This document shows, piece by piece, positions 1-7,215 of a stretch of DNA of 64,000 bases (its first letter is position 1; each line of letters starts with the position of its first letter). The notes beneath the pieces were generated by a model. The model was not told the DNA's origin. It was given only the letters and a program-made list of their open reading frames with translations, and did not search any database. A program made the translations under genes and the position numbers. Source of the stretch: an uncultured Ectothiorhodospiraceae bacterium. Its GTDB lineage: Bacteria > Pseudomonadota > Gammaproteobacteria > UBA9214. The stretch covers positions 1 to 64,000 of the forward strand of contig CAMYMI010000002.1 of NCBI GenBank assembly GCA_947259415.1, in the 5' to 3' direction.

Positions 1-183
1 CTCGGACACCAGCTCATACAGCCGTTCGGGTGACTGTTCAATGACCGGGCTCTCCTGCCTGATCCGTGTCATCATCTGGGTGGATGTATCCCGCACGAGT
101 TCCACGGGCGGCTGCCCCGGGAGTGCGAGGGAACCGTATGCCATCAGACCCAGTGACAATATTACTGTGAGGTATCGTTTCAT
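1..183 (-). CDS. mlaC: MlaC-type phospholipid-binding periplasmic protein, N-terminal part (cut by window edge)
   Basis: The reading frame opens with ATG at 183 and stays open to base 1 for 61 codons. It begins with a typical signal peptide (MKRYLTVILSLGLMAYGSLA), followed by the early MlaC region (PPVELVRDTSTQMM, then a segment ending in RLYELVSE), which resembles the Ttg2D/MlaC family. MlaC shuttles phospholipids across the periplasm between the outer membrane MlaA-porin complex and the inner membrane MlaFEDB transporter. A purine-rich stretch (AGAAGGG) lies upstream of the ATG. The rest of the gene, and probably other mla genes, lie beyond base 1. mlaA is at the other end of this window rather than beside it. 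The call rests on the N terminus only. Confidence 0.72.
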   Translation of the reverse strand, partial: MKRYLTVILSLGLMAYGSLALPGQPPVELVRDTSTQMMTRIRQESPVIEQSPERLYELVSE

Positions 184-757
184 CTGTGCAACCCTTCTAG
201 TGACGCAAGACACATATCAGCCGTGCCGGTAATCGCAGATATTTCCGTTTATAGCGGGCATCCGTGCAAACTCTATATGCCTGCCAGAGGGATTTATCCA
301 CGGCGCGATTATCCCTTGTTCTAAAAGAACTGCAAGTAACATGCCAGCCAATCGGACGGGCCGGTGCCAGGTTGCCTGTTGGAAAGGAAATATGCCGGGA
401 TCTGCGAGCCCGAATGTAGCGCCTGCGGTGGCATAGAAAAAATTAATAAAAACAATAATATATATTTTATCTCAGGATGCGCTAAGTGTCCTCTTGGCTG
501 CGTGAGTGGCGCTTTCACCGGCCGGTTGTGACAGGGTGCCAGTCGCGAGTGACGGGGAGCGACGACCCGGTGGCTGCTCTAAGTACCAGGCGTTGCCAGA
601 TAACGACAGTATTTTCTATCCTTGTCCAATGGCTTAAGGTGTTACTGGCTTTAATTGTAGTGATCCGGCGACACAATTTGCCTCCGAAGGCCTTATCCTC
701 CTCTGATGCCCCGTCAAAATTCTGTCTTGAGGCGGTCCCGGCAGGTATGTGCGCGTA
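184..757. other. Intergenic stretch with no convincing gene
   Basis: This stretch separates the mlaC start (minus strand) from the sigma-54-type promoter at 758. It has an AT-rich run at about 437-472 that could be a bent or UP-like promoter region. Overlapping open frames exist on both strands but have no good ribosome binding site and no recognisable protein character. If the sigma-54 promoter is real, the activator binding sites should lie here, roughly 80-200 bases upstream of it. I could not pick out a clear dyad. Confidence 0.5.
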
Positions 758-773
758 TTGGCACAGGTATTGC
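758..773 (+). promoter_or_regulatory. Sigma-54 (RpoN) -24/-12 type promoter
   Basis: The sequence TTGGCACAGGTATTGC matches the RpoN consensus YTGGCACGRNNNTTGC in every strongly conserved base, including GG at -24, GC at -12 and the correct spacing. The predicted transcript start is near 785, on a short palindrome (CAGGCATGTGCCTG, 785-798). That leaves a leader of about 44 bases before the ATG at 829. This is a sequence match only; RpoN dependence is inferred. Confidence 0.62.
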
Positions 774-828
774 CTCTCTTCGGGCAGGCATGTGCCTGAA
801 ACAACAAATCTGAAAAGAGGATACAAGC

Positions 829-1047
829 ATGAAGAGATTGATGTTGATTACCTCTCTGGTTATTGCAGCTCCATTCGTTTATGCCGAAACCGAAATGGCC
901 AGGGACGCCGCTGCCGGTGTTGATGCAAGTGCTGAGACAGCTGCCAGTGCTGCAGCGGAAGCTGTTGAAGTTATCGACAAAGGAACGCAAGCGGTACCCG
1001 AACAGCAGGAACTGTCACAGGCGAAGACCGCTGACGCGGCACAGTAA
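829..1047 (+). CDS. Small secreted Ala/Glu-rich protein, function unknown
   Basis: This 72-residue protein has a clear signal peptide (MKRLMLITSLVIAAPFVYA) and a predicted cut after residue 19. The mature part of about 53 residues is built mainly from Ala, Glu, Asp, Thr and Gln (for example AAGVDASAETAASAAAEA). It has no Cys and no lipobox, so it is probably a soluble, acidic, possibly helical or disordered periplasmic peptide. The ATG follows a good Shine-Dalgarno site (AAGAGGA). A sigma-54-type promoter lies just upstream and a hairpin terminator just downstream, so it appears to be a single-gene transcription unit. I recognise no family. Start, signal peptide and boundaries are well supported; function is unknown. 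Confidence 0.7.
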   Translation: MKRLMLITSLVIAAPFVYAETEMARDAAAGVDASAETAASAAAEAVEVIDKGTQAVPEQQELSQAKTADAAQ

Positions 1048-1060
1048 CGCGTTTGACCAG

Positions 1061-1100
1061 GGGTCCTGGCACCGCTGTCCCCCGTCAGGGCCCTTTTTTT
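1061..1100 (+). terminator. Rho-independent terminator after the small secreted protein gene
   Basis: An 8-bp stem, GGGTCCTG (1061-1068) with CAGGGCCC (1086-1093) and one G-T pair, is followed directly by a run of seven T. It sits 14 bases after the stop codon at 1047. Confidence 0.72.
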
Positions 1101-1172
1101 CCAGTCCCTTGAAGATCTATTCCGGACCATGATGATCCATCATCGCGTTTTGGCAATCCCCGGACCCTACCG

Positions 1173-1292
1173 CTACTGACCGGGCTGCATCAGTTGCAGT
1201 CGGGTTTCCTCGTAAGCCGCCAATTGTTTTGCAAACTTCCCGCTTGACCGTCTCTGGATGATGGCCGGCATGCCGCTATAGGTACGCAGCAT
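1173..1292 (-). CDS. Possible 39-residue protein
   Basis: A short minus-strand frame starts with ATG at 1292, which is preceded by a good Shine-Dalgarno site (CGGAG, about 5 bases away) and, further up, by an in-frame stop. The product starts MLRTYSGMPAIIQRR and ends RLQLMQPGQ; it is basic in the first half and helical in character. I recognise no family. It could be a real small protein or the leftover end of a lost gene. The only evidence is the ribosome binding site and a sensible composition. The bases between 1293 and 1572 contain no other gene that I can see. Confidence 0.32.
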   Translation of the reverse strand: MLRTYSGMPAIIQRRSSGKFAKQLAAYEETRLQLMQPGQ

Positions 1293-1578
1293 GGTTTCTC
1301 CGAAGGGGCTCTAAGGAAGTAAAAAATGGTGTCTTGTGGCGCCTGTCCCCCATGGCGTTGTTATTATTAACTGAATTTAATGGCTCAACAGGGAGCGTCT
1401 GGTTTTGACCGCTACTTGCGCTACGGCCATGTTCCGGTGGGTGCCGTCGTGTCGGTGTGAGTGACACAGGGGGCTACTGGTTACCTGTCAGCCGGTCATT
1501 GGCAGGTAAGAGACGGCCAATTTCCGTGCTGTTCTCATGATCTGACCAGTTTTTTTTCCATCAACGAAGGAGATGAGT

Positions 1579-2595
1579 GTGAAGACGTTTTTACGTTTGC
1601 TGTGTGTGTTGTGTGTGTTTTCCTTTGGACTGCCAGTGGTTGCCGACGAGGTGTATCTGGTCAACGGCGACCGTATCAGTGGCACGGTGGTCAATAAATC
1701 GGGGGATCTCCTGACGGTCAAGACGGATTTTGCCGGCGAGATCGGGATCGCCTGGGACAAGGTTGTCAGTGTGTCGACCGAGGCGCCAGTCGTGTTGCAG
1801 CTCGATGACGCGACCCTGATCAAGGGTACGCTGGCCCTTTCGGATGACGGTGTTGTCAGCATCGAGGGCAATGAACTTGTCCAGGCGTCCCGGGTCCCCG
1901 TGGAACGGGTTGCCCTGATCAACCCGCCGGCGCCACAGAACGGGGTCAAGCTGAAAGGGCTTGCCAATGCCGGTGTTTACATCGCCAAGGGCAACACCGA
2001 CAAGGAGGCCTACCACGCTGATATCGAGGCCGTGGCACGCACCAAGCAGAACCGTTTCACAGCCGGTGCGATCTACAACCAGGCACTGGATAATGATGTG
2101 GAAAGCGAGAACAATGCCACGGCCTACCTGAAATATGACCACTTCTTCACCGACAAGTGGTACTCCTACGCCAATACGGTGCTGTTCAAGGACGACTTCG
2201 CGGACCTGAACCTGCGTACCACCCTGGGCCTGGGCGCCGGCTACCAGTTTATCGAGTCGGATCTGACCAACCTGTCGCTGGAGGGCGGCCTGTCGTATGT
2301 GAACGAGGACTTCGAACTGGCGCCGGATGAAAGCTATCCGGCGGCGCGCTGGTCACTCAATTACGATAATTACCTGTATCCGAAGAAGCTGCAGTTTTTC
2401 CACTTCCACGAGGGCCTGCTGGGACTGGAGGATACCAATGACATCATTATCATCACGCGTACCGGTCTGCGTGCGATGCTGATCGACGGTTTCACCGCCA
2501 CTGCACAGGTCGATGTCGACTGGGACAACACCCCGGCACCGGGCAACGACCGGGTGGATACGCGCTATATGTTCAACCTGGGCTACGGCTGGTAG
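1579..2595 (+). CDS. DUF481 family outer membrane protein (YdiY-like)
   Basis: The product has a signal peptide (MKTFLRLLCVLCVFSFGLPVVA), then a small beta domain around residues 23-100 (DEVYLVNGDRISGTV, a fold often seen in front of DUF481). The rest is a repetitive aromatic beta-strand region ending in a C-terminal aromatic residue (NLGYGW), as in outer membrane barrels. YdiY of E. coli is the known relative and its role is not settled. AAGGAG at 1567-1572 touches an in-frame ATG at 1573 but stands 6 bases before the GTG at 1579, so I prefer the GTG start (338 residues). The gene stands alone and is convergent with ispG. Confidence 0.8.
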   Translation: MKTFLRLLCVLCVFSFGLPVVADEVYLVNGDRISGTVVNKSGDLLTVKTDFAGEIGIAWDKVVSVSTEAPVVLQLDDATLIKGTLALSDDGVVSIEGNELVQASRVPVERVALINPPAPQNGVKLKGLANAGVYIAKGNTDKEAYHADIEAVARTKQNRFTAGAIYNQALDNDVESENNATAYLKYDHFFTDKWYSYANTVLFKDDFADLNLRTTLGLGAGYQFIESDLTNLSLEGGLSYVNEDFELAPDESYPAARWSLNYDNYLYPKKLQFFHFHEGLLGLEDTNDIIIITRTGLRAMLIDGFTATAQVDVDWDNTPAPGNDRVDTRYMFNLGYGW

Positions 2596-2616
2596 TGGTC
2601 TGTCCGCGCAGACAGA

Positions 2617-2650
2617 GCGCGTCCTGCCGGCAGCAGGGCGCATTTAATTT
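2617..2650. terminator. Hairpin terminator between DUF481 gene and ispG
   Basis: A 9-bp stem, GCGTCCTGC (2619-2627) with GCAGGGCGC (2633-2641) and one G-T pair, is followed by ATTTAATTT. It lies between two convergent genes and may serve the upstream plus-strand gene or both. Confidence 0.5.
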
Positions 2651-2680
2651 ACCAGCGCTGCAGGCAGTGCGTATGGCGGC

Positions 2681-3916
2681 CTATGCAGACGGCCCGAAAC
2701 GCCTCTGCACATAGTCGTCGACCAGTTTCTGGAAGTCTGCGGCGATGGCGTCACCCTTCAGGGTGACGGTCTTCTCGCCGTCGACATAGACCGGCGCGAC
2801 CGGTTTCTCACCCGTGCCCGGCAGGCTGATGCCGATATTCGCATGCTTGCTTTCCCCGGGCCCGTTGACCACGCAGCCCATGACGGCCACGGTCATCTCC
2901 TCAACACCCGGATACTGCCGGCGCCAGACCGGCATCCGGGTGCGCAGGTGTTCCTCAATGTCCTGGGCGAGTTGCTGGAAGTAGTGGCTGGTGGTGCGGC
3001 CGCAGCCCGGACAGGCGATAACCGCGGGAGTGAAATGCCGCAGTCCCATCGACTGCAGCAGTTCCTGGGCCACAACCACCTCGCGGTTGCGGTCACCACC
3101 CGGTTCAGGCGTCAGGGAGATGCGGATGGTGTCGCCGATACCCTCTTGCAGCAGCACCGACAGGGCCGCCGTGGAGGCCACGATGCCCCGGCTACCCATA
3201 CCGGCCTCGGTCAGGCCTAGGTGCAGGGCATAGTCACAGCGTGAGGAGAGTTCGCGGTAGACCGCGATCAGATCCTGAACCCCGCTCATCTTGGCTGACA
3301 GGATGATGTGATCGCGCCCGAGCCCGATGGACTCCGCCTGGGCGGCACTTTCCAGTGCCGAGGTCACCATGATCTCGTGCATTACCTCGTGGGATTCTCT
3401 GGGTTCACTGCGCCGCGAGTTCTCATCCATAAGCCGTGCGACCAGTGTCTGGTCCAGGCTGCCCCAGTTCACACCGATGCGCACCGGCTTGTCATAGCGG
3501 CAGGCAGTTTCGATAAAGGCGGTGAACTGCTCGTCGCGTTTCTTGCCGCGGCCAACATTACCGGGATTGATGCGGTACTTGGCCAGCGCCTCAGCGCATC
3601 CGGGGTGATTTGCCAGCAGCTTGTGACCGTTGAAATGAAAGTCGCCGACCAGGGGGACATCCAGGTTGGCCTGCAGCAGGCGTTCATGGATCTCGGGTAC
3701 GGCACGCGCCGCCTCTCCGGAGTTGACCGTGATGCGCACCAGCTCGGAGCCGGCGCGGGCCAGTTCGGCCACCTGCTGCACGGTCGCGGTCACGTTCGCG
3801 GTATCGGTGTTCGTCATTGACTGCACCATGACCGGTGCCGTACCACCGACAGTTACACTGCCAATGCGGACCGCTACTGAATGACGGGGCGAAATCAGGG
3901 TTGGGGAGACAGCCAT
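2681..3916 (-). CDS. ispG: 4-hydroxy-3-methylbut-2-enyl diphosphate synthase (flavodoxin)
   Basis: IspG (GcpE) converts methylerythritol cyclodiphosphate to HMBPP, the second-last step of the bacterial MEP isoprenoid pathway, using a [4Fe-4S] cluster. The 411-residue product has the usual N-terminal TIM-barrel start ([22 protein letters not shown]). The cluster-binding cysteines lie in the C-terminal part (ACPGCGR and GCVVNGPGE). Length is as expected for the proteobacterial short form. It appears to be a single gene here, between the DUF481 gene (convergent) and lexA (divergent). IspE of the same pathway is encoded at 27970. Confidence 0.95.
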   Translation of the reverse strand: MAVSPTLISPRHSVAVRIGSVTVGGTAPVMVQSMTNTDTANVTATVQQVAELARAGSELVRITVNSGEAARAVPEIHERLLQANLDVPLVGDFHFNGHKLLANHPGCAEALAKYRINPGNVGRGKKRDEQFTAFIETACRYDKPVRIGVNWGSLDQTLVARLMDENSRRSEPRESHEVMHEIMVTSALESAAQAESIGLGRDHIILSAKMSGVQDLIAVYRELSSRCDYALHLGLTEAGMGSRGIVASTAALSVLLQEGIGDTIRISLTPEPGGDRNREVVVAQELLQSMGLRHFTPAVIACPGCGRTTSHYFQQLAQDIEEHLRTRMPVWRRQYPGVEEMTVAVMGCVVNGPGESKHANIGISLPGTGEKPVAPVYVDGEKTVTLKGDAIAADFQKLVDDYVQRRFGPSA

Positions 3917-4081
3917 GCAATGGATACCTGTACCAAGGCCGGTAATGATAATTCATTTTCCAGGCCTGCACAGGGCCGGGATGCGGGCCGTCCGCTGACC
4001 AGCGGGGTGCTGGATACAGTAGTGGTGGCATCGACGCGGCTTCATGTAAATGACTATTATAACAATAAGATGGATAGCCGC

Positions 4082-4109
4082 TTGCACCCGACAGGATACT
4101 GTATATACT
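4082..4109 (+). promoter_or_regulatory. lexA promoter
   Basis: A sigma-70-like promoter has -35 TTGCAC (4082-4087), a 16-base spacer and -10 TATACT (4104-4109). The -10 box lies inside the first SOS box, so bound LexA would block RNA polymerase directly. Confidence 0.55.
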
Positions 4110-4114
4110 TACAG
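4099..4114 (+). promoter_or_regulatory. LexA operator (SOS box) 1
   Basis: CTGTATATACTTACAG is a perfect match to the gammaproteobacterial consensus CTGT-N8-ACAG. It overlaps the -10 box of the lexA promoter, the usual arrangement for autorepression. Confidence 0.9.
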
Positions 4115-4117
4115 TAC

Positions 4118-4133
4118 CTGTACAGATAAACAG
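4118..4133 (+). promoter_or_regulatory. LexA operator (SOS box) 2
   Basis: CTGTACAGATAAACAG is a second perfect CTGT-N8-ACAG box, only three bases after the first and 10 bases before the lexA ATG. The two boxes lie about two helical turns apart, so two LexA dimers could bind the same DNA face. Confidence 0.88.
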
Positions 4134-4143
4134 TTATCCGATT

Positions 4144-4749
4144 ATGGCCAGAGACACACTCACTGCCCGGCAGGCCGAGATCCTCGAGCTGATCCGCCAC
4201 CACATTGCAAACGCGGGTTGCCCACCTACGCGCGCCGAGATTGCCAATGCCCTTGGTTTCCGTTCCCCGAATGCCGCGGAGGATCACCTGCGTGCATTGG
4301 AACGCAAAGGGGTTATTGAGCTGGTTTCCGGTGCCTCGCGCGGTATCCGGCTCATGGAGGAAGATCCCGGCCTGCCGGTGGTCGGGCGTGTGGCTGCGGG
4401 TGAACCGGTACTTGCGGAGCAGCATATCGAGGACTACTGCCAGATCGAAGCCGGGCTGTTTCATCCGCGTGCGGATTACCTGCTGCAGGTGCACGGCGAC
4501 AGTATGAAAGACATCGGCATCATGGACGGCGACCTGCTGGCGGTTCACCGCACCCCGCATGCCGAGAACGGCCAGATCGTGGTGGCCCGCATCGACGAGG
4601 AGGTGACCGTCAAGCGGTTCCGCCGGCGCGGGTCCGTCGTGCGCCTGCTGCCGGAGAACCCGGCCTACGAATCCATCAGGATTGATTTACGAGAGCAGCC
4701 CCTGGTGATCGAGGGGCTGGGTGTCGGTGTACTGCGCAAGGAGATATGA
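4144..4749 (+). CDS. lexA: LexA SOS repressor
   Basis: LexA represses DNA damage genes until RecA filaments trigger its self-cleavage. The 201-residue product has the N-terminal winged helix ([29 protein letters not shown]) and the self-cleavage site Ala-Gly in VAAGEP. The catalytic Ser is in GDSMKDIGI and the catalytic Lys in EEVTVKRF. All parts needed for a working repressor/protease are present. Two SOS boxes precede it and a SulA-like gene follows with a short overlap, so the pair forms one DNA-damage-induced operon as in pseudomonads. Confidence 0.97.
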   Translation: MARDTLTARQAEILELIRHHIANAGCPPTRAEIANALGFRSPNAAEDHLRALERKGVIELVSGASRGIRLMEEDPGLPVVGRVAAGEPVLAEQHIEDYCQIEAGLFHPRADYLLQVHGDSMKDIGIMDGDLLAVHRTPHAENGQIVVARIDEEVTVKRFRRRGSVVRLLPENPAYESIRIDLREQPLVIEGLGVGVLRKEI

Positions 4750-4751
4750 CT

Positions 4752-5348
4752 ATGAATCGTTCCCCCAAACTACACCACCTGAACGCCTGGGACAGGCAAC
4801 GCGCCCGCCAGGTGCCGGTTATCCCTGCCGGTATACCCGAACTGGAAGAGCTCCTGCCTGCCAGTGGCTGGCCGAAACGCGGTCTCATCGAGATGCTGGT
4901 GCCGGACGACTACACCGATGCGTTGTCCCTGTTTCTCCCGGCGTTGTCCCGATTGGGGCGCCAGGGCCGCTGGCTGGGCATGGTGGCGCCACCTTATCGG
5001 GCGCGCGCACGGTTACTGACAGATGCGTCCCTGGAAGTAGCACGAATCCTGCAAGTCAATCCGCACAAGGGCCGCAGCGGGCTGTGGACGCTGGAGTCGT
5101 TGTTGCGCTCCGGTAATTTCAGTGTGGTGATGGGATGGACGGGCTGCACGACGGAGCTGATGGCAAAACGCCTGGAAAAGGCCGCCAGCATCGGTCGCAG
5201 CCTCGGCATACTGTTCCGGTTGGAGACGCAACCGGTAACGGCTTCCGGAGTCGGGCTGCGACTCAGGCTGGAGGCCGATGCCGTTGGGCGGGCGGTCTAC
5301 CTGCTGGACGATCAGGGTAACAGCCTGTCCGGCACTGCCCCGGTATAG
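4752..5348 (+). CDS. SulA-family SOS cell division inhibitor (SulA/ImuA-like)
   Basis: The product of about 198 residues resembles the SulA/ImuA group, a RecA-like fold without a P-loop (RGLIEMLVPDD, then RWLGMVAPPYRARA, then a helix-rich C-terminal half). SulA blocks FtsZ and pauses division during the SOS response. Position directly after lexA supports this role, since the pseudomonad lexA-sulA pair has the same layout. No imuB or dnaE2 follows, which argues against a mutagenesis cassette. An ATG at 4746 overlaps the lexA stop but lies only 2 bases after AAGGAG; ATG 4752 has proper spacing and is preferred. The family is likely; division inhibition is inferred. Confidence 0.75.
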   Translation: MNRSPKLHHLNAWDRQRARQVPVIPAGIPELEELLPASGWPKRGLIEMLVPDDYTDALSLFLPALSRLGRQGRWLGMVAPPYRARARLLTDASLEVARILQVNPHKGRSGLWTLESLLRSGNFSVVMGWTGCTTELMAKRLEKAASIGRSLGILFRLETQPVTASGVGLRLRLEADAVGRAVYLLDDQGNSLSGTAPV

Positions 5349-5377
5349 CGGAACCCGAAACTAGGCACATTACCCGG

Positions 5378-5761
5378 TCATATCAGGCCGGCCTTCAGCA
5401 GGTCTTCCATGGCCGTCCCGCGTACCGGTTGCTGCAGTACTGCATGCAGTGGAAGGATCTGGTTGAGCTTGTCGACGTGGCAGCGTTCAGTTTTATCCAC
5501 CATCACGATGACCCGTGCAGCGGGCGCGAACTTCTGCAAGCTGTAGAGGAACACATCCAGGTTGCTGATGTTGATCCCGGCGTAGTTGTTACCGTAGCCA
5601 TAGAAGAATTCGGCCACCACAAAATCGGGGGCCTGTGACTTCAGCTGGCTGATGGCCTTGCGGATCGTGCCCACCCGGGTCTCGTTGATCCCGAGCCGGC
5701 TGTAGATACCGGAAAAATCGGGGTGAGTGGGTGATTCTACAATGGACAGCAGGGTCGGCAT
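5378..5761 (-). CDS. Conserved-looking protein of unknown function, receiver-like fold
   Basis: The 127-residue product alternates hydrophobic strands and helices in the way of a CheY-like or Rossmann-type fold (PDFVVAEFFYGY, then ARVIVMVDKTE, then LHAVLQQPVRGTAMEDLL). An acidic residue does not stand cleanly at a phosphorylation site, so it is not a normal response regulator. I do not recognise the family. It is the last gene on the minus-strand block after dat and the SRPBCC gene, and it converges with the SulA-like gene. The ribosome binding site is weak. It may be co-transcribed with the SRPBCC gene, 50 bases upstream. Confidence 0.6.
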   Translation of the reverse strand: MPTLLSIVESPTHPDFSGIYSRLGINETRVGTIRKAISQLKSQAPDFVVAEFFYGYGNNYAGINISNLDVFLYSLQKFAPAARVIVMVDKTERCHVDKLNQILPLHAVLQQPVRGTAMEDLLKAGLI

Positions 5762-5811
5762 CTGGCAGGTTCAGCAGGCTGGGGACTTGCTTCCCGGCCA
5801 CAGTGCCCGGG

Positions 5812-6240
5812 TCACTGCTGGAACGACTTCGCCAGTGCATCGAGGAGTGCCACATAGATCCCATGGCAAAACTCGACAGCATCTTCGGATTTTGACTCCC
5901 ACGATGAGGTCCATTCAACCCGTGTCCCGCTGCTCTCGGGATCGGGCACCAGTCTGATTAAACCGATGTAATTCGAGACATCTTGCTGCGACACCGGGGA
6001 GGGACCGTCATCGATGGAATACCTCAGCAGGTGCTGGTCCGCGTCGATTTCGATCAGGGTCTCATGGAAGGCGTGGTTGAGGATCCTTTTGGCCCCCACC
6101 TCGTTACCGGCCCGGTCACCGACCTGCTCGACATGGGTAATGACATTCGGTGCCCAGGAAAAATCATGGAAGTTGCCGAGCCGGGCCCAGACTTCGGCAA
6201 GGGGTGCGGGAACGACGATCGACTGGCTGGTTGCTGGCAT
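5812..6240 (-). CDS. SRPBCC (START-like) family protein
   Basis: The 142-residue product fits the polyketide cyclase/dehydrase-type SRPBCC fold: start SQSIVVPAPLAEVWARLGNF, then WAPNVITHVE, RLVPDPESSGTRVEWTSSW, and a long C-terminal helix (ALLDALAKSFQQ). These proteins form a deep hydrophobic pocket for lipids or other ligands; the natural ligand cannot be told from sequence. No signal peptide is seen, so it is cytoplasmic. It lies between dat and an unknown gene on the same strand, in the place where ybeD and lipB are often found in related genomes. Confidence 0.8.
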   Translation of the reverse strand: MPATSQSIVVPAPLAEVWARLGNFHDFSWAPNVITHVEQVGDRAGNEVGAKRILNHAFHETLIEIDADQHLLRYSIDDGPSPVSQQDVSNYIGLIRLVPDPESSGTRVEWTSSWESKSEDAVEFCHGIYVALLDALAKSFQQ

Positions 6241-6309
6241 CGGTTTCTCCTCCGGGTGCTATTGATTGTGACAGGGAGGGTATATCAGCCTGGCCCTGAA
6301 AGGCAGTTT

Positions 6310-7173
6310 TCAGCTCGCCTCCCCGCGGCGCAGGGCCTCCTTGTAATCCTGGTAGAGCTGGATCATGCGTCTCCAGAGCGGTCCGGGCTGACCGTCCCCG
6401 ACAATCCTGTTGTCGAGATGGGTGACCGGTGAGATCTCCCGGGTGGAGCTGGTGAGCCAGATCTCCGCGGCCTGTGCGAGCTCCTGTTCCGGGATGCCGG
6501 CCTCCCGGAATGGAATGCCATTGGCGGCAGCCAACTCCAGAACCAGATCGCGGGTGATGCCGGGTAGCAGGTCAGGCCCGCTGGGTGGTGTCACCAGGAC
6601 GCCGTTGCTGACCATGAACAGGTTGCTGGCAGCACCTTCGGTGGCATAACCGTTTTTAACCAGGATCGCCTCGGCTGTCGCCGCATCGATAGCCTGCTGA
6701 CGCAGCAACACATTGGGCAGCAGGGTGATCGCCTTGATGTCGCATTGTTGCCAGCGGATGTCCGGCAGGGTGATGGCCTTGACCCCGGCCTCGCTGGTGC
6801 TGGTGCGCACGGCGGCTGCCGGCATACTCATGGCAAACACCGTCGGACGGGTGTCGATTGGAAAGGCATGGTCACGTTTGGCGGCCACGCCACGGGTGAC
6901 CTGCAGGTAAACGGCCTGGTCCTCGCCGGCATTGTTCACTACCAGTTCGGTGAGGATCTCGGTCCACTCGTTATCTGTCAGCGGATTGCCGATACGCACG
7001 CCATCCAGGCTGTTCTGCAGGCGCTTGAGGTGATGGATGAGCCGGAACAGTTTGCCGTTATAGACCGGAATGACCTCATAGACCCCGTCACCGAACAGGA
7101 AACCACGGTCCATGACCGATACCTGTGCCCGGTCCAGTGGCAGGAAGGTACCGTTCAGGTAGGCAGTGGACAT
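6310..7173 (-). CDS. dat: D-amino acid aminotransferase (class IV, PLP)
   Basis: This 287-residue class IV aminotransferase has the D-alanine transaminase features MDRGFLFGDGVYEVIPVYNG near the N terminus, CDIKAITLLPNVL with the PLP lysine, and the phosphate loop region YATEGAASN. D-amino acid transaminase makes D-glutamate/D-alanine from the matching keto acids, feeding peptidoglycan synthesis. It follows dacA, as in many gammaproteobacteria (rlpA-dacA-dat). Branched-chain aminotransferase or aminodeoxychorismate lyase are relatives, but the motifs and context favour dat. The gap to dacA is 42 bases. Confidence 0.85.
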   Translation of the reverse strand: MSTAYLNGTFLPLDRAQVSVMDRGFLFGDGVYEVIPVYNGKLFRLIHHLKRLQNSLDGVRIGNPLTDNEWTEILTELVVNNAGEDQAVYLQVTRGVAAKRDHAFPIDTRPTVFAMSMPAAAVRTSTSEAGVKAITLPDIRWQQCDIKAITLLPNVLLRQQAIDAATAEAILVKNGYATEGAASNLFMVSNGVLVTPPSGPDLLPGITRDLVLELAAANGIPFREAGIPEQELAQAAEIWLTSSTREISPVTHLDNRIVGDGQPGPLWRRMIQLYQDYKEALRRGEAS

Positions 7174-7215
7174 AATGGCGGGTCGTGGTCGTGAGGTCCT
7201 TGAGGTGCCCGGGGC

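Noticed and set aside
486-923. Open frames on both strands across the gap before the small secreted protein
   Set aside because: No ribosome binding sites, no protein-like composition, and they overlap the sigma-54-type promoter and the clearer gene at 829.
4746-5348. ImuA of an imuA-imuB-dnaE2 mutagenesis cassette
   Set aside because: The next genes are unrelated and on the other strand; no imuB or dnaE2 is present, so a SulA-type role fits better.
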